Below, piece after piece: positions 14,101 through 23,790 of a DNA stretch of 64,000 bases. The translations under genes were made by a program, and so were the position numbers. The DNA is from Diprion similis. Taxonomy: Eukaryota > Arthropoda > Insecta > Hymenoptera > Diprionidae. The notes under the pieces are model-generated. The model ran no database searches. It had not been told where the DNA came from and saw only the letters and a program-made list of their open reading frames with translations. The stretch covers positions 5,332,001 through 5,396,000 of the forward strand of contig NC_060116.1 in NCBI RefSeq assembly GCF_021155765.1, in the 5' to 3' direction. Numbering within the stretch: position 1 is the stretch's first letter; each line of letters begins with the position of its first letter.

Positions 14101-16388
14101 TCTGCCATCCTTTTCAAATTATTTTCCGTTCCCGCTCTGAACACGAGTTCCCGTTTCCACCCATATTTGAAAGGTTCCTTGTAAGCTGGATTTGATAGGT
14201 CGACTGAAATCTTTTGTTTGATCGCACTACCTGGACTTGCGCCGCGAGATACTCTACTGGCTTTTGACTTTTGCGATATTGCAGACGGACTGCTGTTTGT
14301 AGAAGAGTTTGCAGACTTTGCCGACGACTCCTCTGTTTTTTGTGGTTCGTTTTCAGATTCTAAACTGTGTGGACCACCAATTGAATCAGTTTCTGACTTT
14401 TCCTCTACTTCTTTTTTAATTCTTTGTTCGTCACTTTGTTCAGTGCCATCGTCAATTAGCATATTGTTATCCTCCGAATCAGTATCGTTATCCTTTTCTG
14501 TTAAATTTTTTTTTTCATTACTTTTTTCCGATAACTTGGAGGAATTTTTTGATATGGAACGTTTCGGACGTTTACTTCTTGGCACATCTGCTGATTCAGC
14601 TTCGGCTGAAATTTTGTACAAACACTCAATAGGTTTATCAAACGTTAAATGAGAATAAGTAAGAATAAGTCATTAAAAAACTTTTAATGCACTGCTATAT
14701 GTTGACAAACTAACTCCACTTCAGTTACTATAAACCAGTAACCAGCGATCATGAAAAATAAATCCATGATTTGTAAAATACAGGATAATATCAAAGATAG
14801 AGATTCTTTTGTGGTTTTTTTCCTACCAACTTGCATTTATATTCAGTATTGAATTATACAATAGCATTGTGCATCACACGTATGTAAAAACGCCAGACTG
14901 CCAGATGAGATAAGATCACAAGAGTGATAGAAAATAGTTTACGATCTTTTTAGCAATAGTGTCCTGAAAAATTTAAAACAGATACCAGTAAAAGGATTGC
15001 TTGATTCATTTTTAAAAAAACAGCATTTGATGTCGACCGTCGAAATTGTATAAATAAATAAACTATTAAGTTTATAAATCAATCTTGTTCTTCTGATTTT
15101 TGGTGGAGCAAATAATTTTACATAATCATTGATAAAATTGTATTTAGATTAAGAAATGTGGTACGATATGTTTAAGAATAACGAAATTGTGCTATCTTTT
15201 CACAGATCATAAAAAAAATTTATTGCAAACTACGCTCTTAATTTACCCTCATAAAATAACTTTTTCAAGAGCAAGAAAAATTACAAAAATTCACACGCAA
15301 ACACTGAGCGAACAATTCATGCTAAAAGGCACGTCAATTGCAAAAGTGGGAGGATGAAGGAAGGGACAATTTCAGAGATAAGCTGTTACTGAAAAAAATG
15401 TATGATTTCAATTTTCCATGGCAGAAAATATTGCACACAATACAACTGTTTGCTTATATTAAAAATTATTTCAGTTAAAAAAGGTAAATCGATATCTTAG
15501 ACCTAACACTTCGGCATGGAGAAAGTACAGTGTAAAATTATTTCCAAACAGACGAAACAGTGAATAAATTCTACCTAATATAACATTCAGAAATATTTTG
15601 CATAACATAAAACTAATTATGGACAACGATCACATTAGTCTGAAGAACTGTGTTCCAGATTTTTTAGCTATATCGTGTATCATTACACAGTAAAGAAAAT
15701 TTTCTTCCAAGTAGAAAGTTTGCAAAAAGGCTTTTGCATTCACGTCACAAATAAACTTAACTCGGAATTAAGCGATGCTCCACAGAGCGCCACCCGATTA
15801 CGGCAAGAAAAATTCTGTACTTCAATTTGTAATATTACGTGCCGAATTCCCAATCATCGAGTGGATTTCAAAATGATAGCGACGATTCAACGTACATTTG
15901 CAATACAAAACCAGTCTTTCAACTTCTTCGCTTACATTTCTAAATATATACAGTAAAATGTCGCTGAAGAGCTTTGCCAAGCGACCGATGCGATATTGAT
16001 TATTAGACTCACCGATCAGCTTCTTAAGCACATGACTGCCAGGTTCCTCGTTCCCGACACCTTGAACGTCGAACCCATTGAACTCGGTTGACTCTTCGGA
16101 GCTGACATTTTCTCTCTCGGAAAGTTTTCTCTTTCTACCTCTCGTCTTTGGCTTGGAACCACTCTCGATGATGCTGGTGGAGTTGGCCTTGGATTTGCGC
16201 ATTTTTCTCTTACCGAGGGTGCCCTTCTTGGGTGTTATTTTCAGGTCTCCATTAACCTCGGCGTCCTCTTCTTTACTGGCATCAGTCGCGTCCCCGAGAT
16301 CCGTCGACTCGTTCGCCTTTGAATTTGCAACTTTTTCGAGGTTAGGCACTACCTCGGCGTTCCCGCCATTTACGTCCGCCGCATCCAT
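2196..16388 (-). CDS. MBD - PHD finger - F-box - LRR protein (ten exons, 1244 aa)
   Basis: Exons in transcript order are 16388-16013, 14605-14039, 13919-13816, 10726-10558, 10243-10120, 8119-7972, 7727-6784, 4352-3785, 3224-2660 and 2365-2196. They sum to 3735 nt, and every junction agrees in phase. The start is ATG at 16388; an earlier GTG in the same frame is not used. Residues about 264-336 form an MBD: a GWKREL stretch, then DVYYYTPKGKKVRS, then the FREVAEFLNTKEL helix completed across the exon 2/3 junction. Residues 454-498 fit a C4HC3 PHD finger (C454, C458, C470, C473, H478, C481, C495, C498), its last cysteine pair split by an intron. Residues about 829-875 look like an F-box (HALSRVFQYL, ARVCKMWRDLA), followed by leucine-rich repeats to about residue 1100. 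Linkers are basic and Ser/Pro-rich, so a nuclear chromatin role with SCF ubiquitin-ligase coupling is inferred. The order recalls FBXL19 and KDM2 with an MBD in place of CXXC. Drosophila six-banded may be the relative, but that is from memory and unverified. Confidence 0.85.
6098..6546. mobile_element. 449-bp foldback / MITE-like element
   Basis: The outer ends form imperfect terminal inverted repeats: CATACATCGCTCGTTC at the left, and its complement with one mismatch at the right, followed by a shared AAACCGT block. Inside is a second, longer pair of arms, about 6127-6235 and 6300-6432. They match closely through blocks such as CACAAAAACGTCGCGC and CAAACTGCTGTAT, the right arm carrying a short insertion. 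There is no transposase frame. The open frames that overlap on the two strands here encode near-identical peptides only because the sequence is palindromic. No clear target-site duplication could be fixed, as the flanks are TA-rich. It lies in the intron between MBD/F-box exons 6784 and 4352. Confidence 0.75.
6784..8119 (-). other. Exons encoding the PHD-type zinc finger and a long low-complexity linker
   Basis: Exon 8119-7972 holds six of the eight zinc ligands plus the next-to-last cysteine. Exon 7727-6784 opens with NCQQE, giving the last cysteine, and continues as about 310 residues rich in Ser, Thr, Asn, Pro and Gln with no recognisable fold. Cys/His spacing is C-x3-C-x11-C-x2-C-x4-H-x2-C-x13-C-x2-C. 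This is a compact C4HC3 finger without the usual tryptophan before the last cysteine pair, so histone-tail binding is uncertain. Confidence 0.75.
11968..11973 (-). other. Candidate polyadenylation signal for the intronic coiled-coil unit
   Basis: Minus-strand AATAAA, about 72 bases past the stop at 12045. A close, well-placed signal supports this unit having its own mature 3' end inside the larger gene's intron. Confidence 0.4.
12045..13259 (-). CDS. Spliced coiled-coil protein inside an intron of the MBD gene (nested gene or alternative 3' end)
   Basis: Four phase-consistent exons are visible: 13259-13206, 12960-12774, 12581-12486 and 12367-12045 (660 nt, ending TAA at 12045-12047). The first in-frame ATG is at 12843, giving 162 residues. 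The open frame continues upstream, but no ATG is visible and the first acceptor lacks a pyrimidine tract, so the 54-base upstream exon may be 5' UTR. The C-terminal third is a strong charged coiled coil (RKKYEEELNDMKKKHLEEI, then EMRFAEARLKQAELELQ). The middle is acidic and Ser/Gln-rich. I do not recognise the family. All of it lies in the intron 10727-13815 of the same-strand MBD gene. MBD exon 3 ends in phase 0 and could splice to 13259, giving a 568-residue alternative isoform that keeps the MBD and drops PHD, F-box and LRR. Confidence 0.5.
13816..14605 (-). other. Two exons encoding the methyl-CpG-binding domain
   Basis: Exon 14605-14039 supplies an acidic, Ser-rich linker and the first two thirds of the MBD. 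Exon 13919-13816 supplies the end (TKELTIDNFTFFKEPIGL). The split codon CTC (Leu) restores the FREVAEFLNTKEL helix exactly, which verifies the intron at 13920-14038. Whether the domain binds methylated CpG cannot be read from sequence alone, but the arginines and the tyrosine run typical of the DNA-binding face are present. Confidence 0.85.
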
Positions 16389-19300
16389 ATTTCTCACTGG
16401 TGCCCGAAAACTTCGGCAGAGGCAAACCGGGCTCCGAAGAATAAATAAATATTTACGTTATAAATATTACGGGTGTATTTAATTGCTTTATTTCGTTCAA
16501 CGCTACGTCTTAGTATTACACCCTGACGTTTGTTAAACGCGTTATGTCCTCTCTTCTATTATGGTACCGCACTCCGCATTCATTTGTCCGCTAATTCACT
16601 GCCACGCTATTTACACAGCTCTGCCGATATACGCTCTCCGAGAGCAGTAAATACAACCGAAAAACATCACGCCATAAACACTTGTCACTGTTTTTTAATC
16701 ACGGTTGACTAGCTAACCGAACTTTCGCACAACTTCTGCACAAATCTCGCGGTTAAGATCGGCAACGAGCTAAACTTTTAACTTTTTCCAACCTATATAA
16801 TGTGATCTGTGAACCGAGCTACTCTGGTCAGCGTCCGTAAAATGTTAAGCCGGAAGTTCCCGTGCAGCAGGCCACCACTGCCACACAGGCGTCCGCAATC
16901 GTTTTGAATTTCCACAGGTTTCTGCCTTGTAATCATCGAGACAAACCACCGGCGTAAAAGGCGTAATATGTACGTGCTTTTGCTGATTGCATCGCGTTTG
17001 AATAAGATAATAACTTAACGTATATATACGAAATGAATGGCAAAACGATGATTTTAAACTCCGCCCACTGACTGTAGTGCGACGCAGTAGATTAAAATTA
17101 TAGGGAACAAGACCCTTCGATGATATGATCGTTCAATATGTTTTAGGGGTTGTTAATTAAGGGAAGAAACTTGACGAAGACAAAGAAAGTTTATACTTAG
17201 GTACCGCATGAACGACTGCATAACGTGAATAAATACACGTTGATCTTGTCATGTTTACAGATTGTGACTCTACTCCCATCTACAGCTTTTTTCTTCTCGA
17301 TTGTCAATTGATAATTACTACGAGATTCAAAATCAAATCTCTACGCATTCTCAAATTGCATTTCATCCAATGCTTCTGCGGCGTGAAAAATTTAGAAACA
17401 AATATTCACGAATATTGTGTGTAAAAAACTTGCCAAATATAATCTCAATTAAAGGTAAATGATTAACATTGTGCGCAAAATTGGCGAATAGCCTGTTATA
17501 TGCATGGACGTAGGAACACAGCGTCCCTCTAATTCCTACGTCAATGGTTACATGCGAATAGTCCATCAACGGATCGTCATTGGTCGCAAAATCGTTCCTG
17601 GCCAATAACGTTCAGGCTTTTCACGGGATAAGCTTGAAAATTAATTTGCTTTGATTTCTGGGTATGTATACATACCTATACACGTTCACACGCATGTTAC
17701 ACAACACATTCTGATCGGCCGTCACAAGTTATTCGTTAAATACATAACAACAATCTCCGAAGATGATAAAAAATTTGTCACCGCTTGCAACAGTTTCGTG
17801 AAGATGGTCACACCGATATAATAGAATCGCGTGGCTACTAGGCACGCATTTAATACAATAATAACAACACATTCGTACATACAAACAAAATTACAATACG
17901 CAAGGTGCGTGCGATCAGCAGCTATGAGCTACCTACATACATCCGTCTGCTGGCTATCTGTGTTGCACGATTTTGAACTCAATTATTTTTTACCTCTCAT
18001 GAGTAACTAGGTGACAGTAGTATGTACGTACATACTTACGTTTGAAGTTTTGCACGTTTTTCTTTCGTGATACGAATTTTCCATGAGTCGTAGCTGCATG
18101 TACATTCAAATGAAATTTTTACACCTTACACTATACTTGTCGTAAACTCTAAATTGTTAATTCAAATTGCTATTTTTGTTATTGTTACACCGTATCCAGG
18201 CAAATAGGCATATTTTTCTGTATTTTGTTCCTTCCCGTTACTGACCTGGAGGGAATTTTTTCATGATATGGTCACATCGGTTTTTCATTCATTCCAATAG
18301 TTTCCTGTGCTCGTAAGCTTTGTTGAAATGATATTTTATGCAAATTACATATCAATTTTCTACCAAGATTTATGAGACTGTCTAATTGCTTATTTTAAAA
18401 AACCAATATTATTTTGTCACAAATAAATTTCGAAATTGCGAATACAGTTCTATATAAATGGAATGAATTTATAGGTTTCTTGTACCTTTATGAACTTCAT
18501 TCAAAAGTATCAAAAGAATAGCAATCAAATTTGAACCATATCACATTAATTCCAACTTAAAAAGTCATAAACAATTTATGAAGCAGCATACAAATAAAGT
18601 AATTGAATTTCTATAATAATTTGCTGTTATACAACAACTGAAATTAGTGGGAACTTTTTTTTTTTCAATCTCAATCTGTAGATTTCTTGTTTCAATCTTT
18701 TGCATGACTCCAGAGAAATGTCTAGGTTGGTTTTGCATACATAAAACTATCCTTAGCTACACGAACTTCCCAGCTCCTTGATGTTCATGAACGTTCTACT
18801 ATGACATAATTGGAAAATTTTTGAATTTACACAAACATGCGGTTAAAAAGAAAAAAAATTAATACAACATTTGACTTTACCAAGAGTGCAAAAAAATATT
18901 TAACCTTTGGGAGTCCGTTTTCAATCTAAAATTGGATAATGACCTGTTACATTGTAAAAAAAGGTGGGTGTAACGGGATTAGAACTGTTAATATATAAAC
19001 GTCTGTATAATCATATCATTAGTTTAACCAATGCAGTTTACCGTATGCGAGGACTAATGGATTCAATACCGACATATCACGATACATCAGATGCGATGTT
19101 TTTTTCTTTTAAATATCGAAACTATACTTCTTCACATCCTACCAACGTCACTACAGTTCTCCCTTGTATTTTTGTCAGTTCTGATCTCCAGAGCAGTCAT
19201 GAGAAAGGCTCTCCATCAATAAAGCCACCTCTGACGCTGTCTTGAGATTTTTTTAAACATGAGTATTGACTACAAATACCACGTTGTTCAATTTTCAAAA

Positions 19301-19573
19301 ATAATTTCTTTCAGATCGCTTAGTCAATGTATCATTTGACAGAAATCATTCAAGTGATGAAATTAGAGAGCTTAAGACACCCTATTTACAATGTAGCTTT
19401 TATTCGATGTTTAAATAATTGATAAACGACCCAACAAATATTTAAAAATCCTGAATCGCTTATCACGAGCACTAGATTTGTGGGGTGAAGGGTAGAGAAA
19501 AGTTGAATTAATTCAGTTATTTTTAATTGGGTTGACCAATCATTAAATTTCAAGGAAAAAGCGTACTCTTCAA
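16389..19573. other. Divergent intergenic region between the MBD/F-box gene and GPATCH2L
   Basis: The two coding regions point away from each other over 3.2 kb. The part from about 16,400 to 17,100 is richer in G+C and CpG than its surroundings and is the likely promoter and 5' UTR of the minus-strand gene. It includes a CCGCCCAC box near 17,063. Beyond that I see only A+T-rich DNA. Non-coding first exons of GPATCH2L may lie here but cannot be placed. Confidence 0.4.
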
Positions 19574-21944
19574 ATGGAGCGCGCCCTAAAAACAGCGTCT
19601 GTGGATTTAAGAGTTATAATGGAGGCTCTTGTTCACGACTTGACCCTTGCGTTAGAAGAAAGTAGCAACAGCGCCAATGTGAGGCGTAGATGGGGTATCA
19701 GAAGAAGAGCAAGGTCAACAGGAAATATTCGTGAGTATAGGTGGCACAGGAATAGATTATATACTGAAACAAACGATCTTTATTCACCAACTAAAATTAG
19801 TATCAGCTGCATATAATAATAATAATAATAATAATGATATTAAGTAATGTTTTATGATTAATTTTTTAGCTTCTCTGAGCGCAAATAAGCATTCAGATGA
19901 TAGTTCTTCCTCGATATGTGACGTACGCATACCAAAAAATGCGACAGTCTCAAAATATCAGTCGGACAGCGATGACAATAACCAGACAAAAAGATTCGCT
20001 CGCTTTTCAAACTTGAAAAATATCAATAACATCGAAAGCGATTCAGTAAATGAAAATTTTGCACCTGGAGCTAACACTAGGCGGAAAAGAAAATTCAAGC
20101 GAATGGCTATCGACTCTGATTCTAATCCATCAACGTCACAAACTGTCACGATGATCCCGAGCTTGTCAGGCAAAAAGAAAAGAGGATTTCGAAACGATTG
20201 CAGACTTAGATATGGAACAACATGGTGATTAACCAGTTTTACAATCTTATTCTCTTCAGATTTTTCACTTCAGATAAAAATGTCCCACATCAGTAGAATA
20301 AATAACTACATGTAATGTCGATCTTAGGTGTGGAAAAAGGAAGAGGTCATGTCGCGAGCGTTCAATTGACTGTGAAATGCGATCTCCCAAACCAAACCGT
20401 AATTCAAAAATAAAAAACCGTGAAAAGATTCAAGCTGAGGATGCGATGGACTGCTCACGCATTTCGAACTCTAGCATTTCATCTAGTGATTCTGAAGCTG
20501 GAATAATTACCAACGATGAAGACCGCGAAGGTGAGCTTATAATTTAGATATGACATGTGTTTACTCGAGTTATACAGATACTATATTCCATTACGATACT
20601 TTCAAACACTAGGGTGCCGATCTACCATTTGATGAAACCATAGTTGATAACGTAATATTGAACGTCATAAAAGGAAAACGCTGTTCGTTTCTTTAAGCAG
20701 TGAGGTATCAAGATTTCGCATTTACCATTTAATTTCTTTATACAATGGATAGAACTTTCTATGGTAGCGTTTGACAACTTATGTAGTTTTCTTCAAATCG
20801 GCGTTTTGTAGAAAAATTTAAGCAGTACGATTTCTGAAATATTCAACATTGCGTGAACATAGTCTTTCACCTTCTTGAAAAATCGGTACAGCTTCAAATC
20901 TTCTACTACACGCCGATTCGAAGAAAACTAAATAAGTTCTGAAACTCTATCATAGAAAGTTTTGCTCATCATATAGAGAAATTATCAATTACATCTAAAC
21001 ATCAGAATTGGATTTCTTACAAGTTACTCAAATGGGGACTACAAAATCTCGGATGCGGTATAGCTTGAAAAAATTGCTCTGCATTTTCCATGCACAAGGT
21101 TCAATATTTTGTTATGAACTGTGATAGTGAGTGTGTGGAAAAAATAAATAAAGTTGTTGGTGAAGGCACCCTATTATTAAACACATGCATTATTTTTTTA
21201 AGTGATGTCTTCATTACAGTTACGAAATTTTGGCTTTCAGGCGATGATGAGCAATCTGATTGGATTGGAGATTCAGGATGGTGGGACGACGGGGAAAGCA
21301 CAAATGAAGAAAAGGTCAATTCAGATCCGGCTCTGCAAGTAATACTAAACGGTAGCTTTGAGCATTTAACCGATGAAGCGAAAAAAAATTATCGTCAAAG
21401 AATGCAATGGATTCGAGATGGACTCAGTGGCAGAGTAATTAGAGCTGGGCGACGCCGTGTGGATAATAAGCCTGGATACTCTATAATAACTTCAGCGAAT
21501 GAAAAAGTATCAAGGTTTTTACAAGACCCTAGCCAAAGTGAATTAAAGTTGCATCCAATGCGACAGCCTGAACGTGAAAAACTACGAAGACTTGCCAATT
21601 TGTACAGCTTAAGTTTGAAGGGCGATTTGAGTTGTCCAATTTTATACAAAACTCGACATACGACCCAAGCCATTTGCGTCGATCAAGTTTCGCTGAATAG
21701 ATTATCCGATTATAAGAGGCTGCGAAAGACTCCACCAAATTCGCCAAATCCTGATTCGGAAATGCAGGAAAACGAGCTACCTATTTCCAGTGCGAATTTT
21801 GGTACACAAATTACAAACCAAATACAAGGCATTGGCTCTGTCGAGAGTCTGACAGAAACCGTAAACTTTGGCTGGGATATACCAAGTACAGACCTGCAAA
21901 TAAAACCAAAGTTTCATAGCTTTGGTCACTCCAAATCTAGCTAA
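19574..21944 (+). CDS. GPATCH2L-type nuclear protein without a G-patch (four exons, 472 aa)
   Basis: Exons 19574-19730, 19870-20224, 20328-20530 and 21241-21944 sum to 1419 nt in one frame. The first ATG is at 19574. The second, at 19619, begins MEALVHDLTLALE, which aligns with the very N-terminus of vertebrate GPATCH2/GPATCH2L (MDELVHDL...), so translation probably starts there (457 aa). Other landmarks shared with that family are the RRKRKFKRM basic block, SISSSDSEAGIITNDEDREGDDEQSDW spanning exons 3 and 4, a VILNGSF motif, and FLQDPSQ followed by LANLYSL. No glycine-rich G-patch is present and the frame ends shortly after a Ser/Pro-rich tail, as in GPATCH2L. Molecular function is poorly known; a nuclear location is inferred from the basic clusters. 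Its 3' end faces Tim9. Confidence 0.85.
19812..19836 (+). repeat. (AAT)n microsatellite
   Basis: About eight uninterrupted AAT units in the first coding intron of the GPATCH2L-type gene. Confidence 0.8.
20731..20991. repeat. Long imperfect inverted repeat (about 260 bp foldback)
   Basis: The left arm, from about 20731 to 20855, is complementary to the right arm, from about 20868 to 20991. The best blocks are TAGTTTTCTTC-AATCGGCG on the left and its complement around 20906-20930, and ACTTTCTATG-TAG, with its complement around 20945-20965. Only a short loop separates the arms. No reading frame is conserved. It lies in intron 3 of the GPATCH2L-type gene and is probably a small non-autonomous foldback element. 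Confidence 0.7.
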
Positions 21945-22885
21945 ATATAATAGAGACTTTATAACGAATCTATGCATATATTCTTGCACAAAGACAATTC
22001 TCCAAAAACTCCGTTTTACCAGTCGTATACAAATTTTTGTAAGTAAGTATAATTCAAACTTAAATCAAGCTCCATCACACTTTGATAGCATAGTTAAATG
22101 TTGTCAAAGGCAAAAGTCAATAACATGGCGAAAAGAAATGTAGCCGATTTTATTTCTCCGTCCTATAGATTTATCAAATTATCCCATTATGTGCTTATGT
22201 TCTGTGAAATTTTTTCCCGAATTTTGTGATTTTTCTTATTCTATCGGAAAATTCCATTCGCTTTATCAGTATTTAGCTGTATAAAAAGAGAAACTTACAA
22301 TCCTGTCTTGTGTTTGAATTACACTTTGAAATATTTGTAGGAATGACTGTAAAAAAACCGTTACCTAGAGAAATATTATTTTTAAGCATTTTATATACCA
22401 AGGTTTACCAGAACAATAGTTACATGTCTCATGAATTATACTTCGGTACATTTCCGTACCTAAAGCAGACCTTGACGAAACATGCGCAAGAATTCCTCGA
22501 AGATGTATATCTGTCTTTTTGAGGTGTAAGTAGATCTCCGGTCATTTATTTGTTGAATATTACTTGAATGCCGATCATAATAATTTATAACTATACCTTT
22601 AAGTTGTTACCGACAGTTCAGTCTGGAATACTGTACATGTTAATTATAATGATCTTCTATTACGGTTTTTTAAAACTAGTTGATAAAAGATGGGCCAATG
22701 GTGGAAGTTATGTTTATAAACATAATCTAACAATAAATACACTACTACTTCTATAAAATTTATGCATTAGTTTATTCATATAGTAACAAGTTGTTCATAT
22801 AACTAATACAGCATATAGCTTGCTTAGCATGGGGAGTAATTGTTGATAGGATTCTAAGTGAGCAAAAACAATAAATATAGTATTA
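21945..22885. other. Convergent 3' regions of GPATCH2L and Tim9
   Basis: The two genes run tail to tail over 940 bases. A plus-strand AATAAA at 22732-22737 would serve GPATCH2L. A minus-strand AATAAA at 22773-22778, about 108 bases past the Tim9 stop, would serve Tim9. If both are used, the transcripts meet or overlap by a few tens of bases. No further coding exon is seen. Confidence 0.45.
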
Positions 22886-23790
22886 TTAGTGTAATTGGCC
22901 TAATTTTTTAGCTGCTGCCATGGCATTTTCATTGGCTATCATCTGAAATTCTTGAAAACGTTGAGAGACCCTCTGATTCATCTTCATATATTTCTCCATA
23001 CAATTCAGCGCACATTTCTCCTCTTTGGTTCTCACGTCTCGTGTTGTAAAATCGGTTATACAGTCGATGAAACAGATTTCCGATAGCTTATTATACGACG
23101 TCAAGAAGTCTCTAAACTGAAAAGTTATAAAAATATTCCAATAATGAATAGATTTTATTAAATATTTTACAAGAACACACTACGTGAAATTTGAACGATT
23201 AATTATATGGTTACATTTCAAATTTTTACCAGATCGTAGGACAAAACGAAAGTACGTTTATATTACTTTTGCCGAAAGTTGTAATAGATCAAAATTCGTA
23301 CTTTTACTTCAACGCCATGAGATACTGGTAAATCTATTATATGTGATCTTGATTGGCCTTTAAATGAAAATTGGTCAACAAGTATTACATAGAGTGGGAA
23401 TTTCCTTGAACGCAATTTAGGAATAACTCGGTTATGTTAGAATTCTTAAGGGATTATTAGTCATTTAGAACAAGCTAGTGAATTAAAGATGTGAATTCAC
23501 GCAACGAACAAACCGACTTACAAGCGGGGACAAATGATAACCTAAAAATATTATGACTGCAGTTGATGGCTGTCGTAATAACAAATCAGAGTAATATAAC
23601 AGATGTAAGATTTGATATGGAATTCGGTTTCCATAGGTGATTTTCTCATATTTTTTCCATTAATATTTGAGATCCTTGCGGAGGAGTTCATCATTGAAGT
23701 GGTCCTCAGTCAGTCGCATGTATTTTGACACATAAAACGAATACTTGCCGACTTGATTTGCTCCGCGTCAACTTCAGTCGGCATTTCCAT
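22886..23790 (-). CDS. Tim9, small Tim chaperone of the mitochondrial intermembrane space (two exons, 90 aa)
   Basis: Exon 1 is 23790-23749 (14 codons, MEMPTEVDAEQIKS) and exon 2 is 23116-22886 (FRDFLTSYNKL to GQLH, stop TAA). The twin CX3C motif of small Tims is present as CFIDC and CALNC, with 15 residues between them. The length (90) matches the usual 89-90 residues of Tim9, and the DFTTR block, the KM.QR segment and the RFQE motif are typical. Tim9 forms a hexamer with Tim10 that escorts hydrophobic carrier precursors across the intermembrane space. No presequence is needed, as import is Mia40-dependent through the CX3C cysteines. The model requires a GC donor (GCAAGT) after codon 14. No GT site gives the conserved QIKxFRDFL join. 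It is divergently oriented from the kinase gene. Confidence 0.88.
23743..23748 (-). other. Non-canonical GC splice donor of Tim9
   Basis: Read on the minus strand the exon ends AAGTCG and the intron begins GCAAGT, the classic context of functional GC-AG introns. It is in phase 0, matching the TTTTCAG|TTT acceptor at 23116. Neighbouring GT dinucleotides give the wrong phase and an immediate stop. Confidence 0.7.

Noticed and set aside
17363..17605. 80-codon minus-strand open frame upstream of the MBD gene
   Set aside because: No homology signature, and its position in the divergent promoter region favours chance.
18964..19245. 93-codon plus-strand open frame
   Set aside because: No splice context, start context or family resemblance, and composition like the surrounding intergenic DNA. 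I also checked the region for a tRNA-like fold and found no consistent T-arm.
21090..21240. In-frame upstream extension of the last GPATCH2L exon, beginning at an ATG
   Set aside because: A TTTCAG acceptor at 21240 joins exon 3 in phase and restores the conserved DREGDDEQSDW block, so the upstream part is intron.
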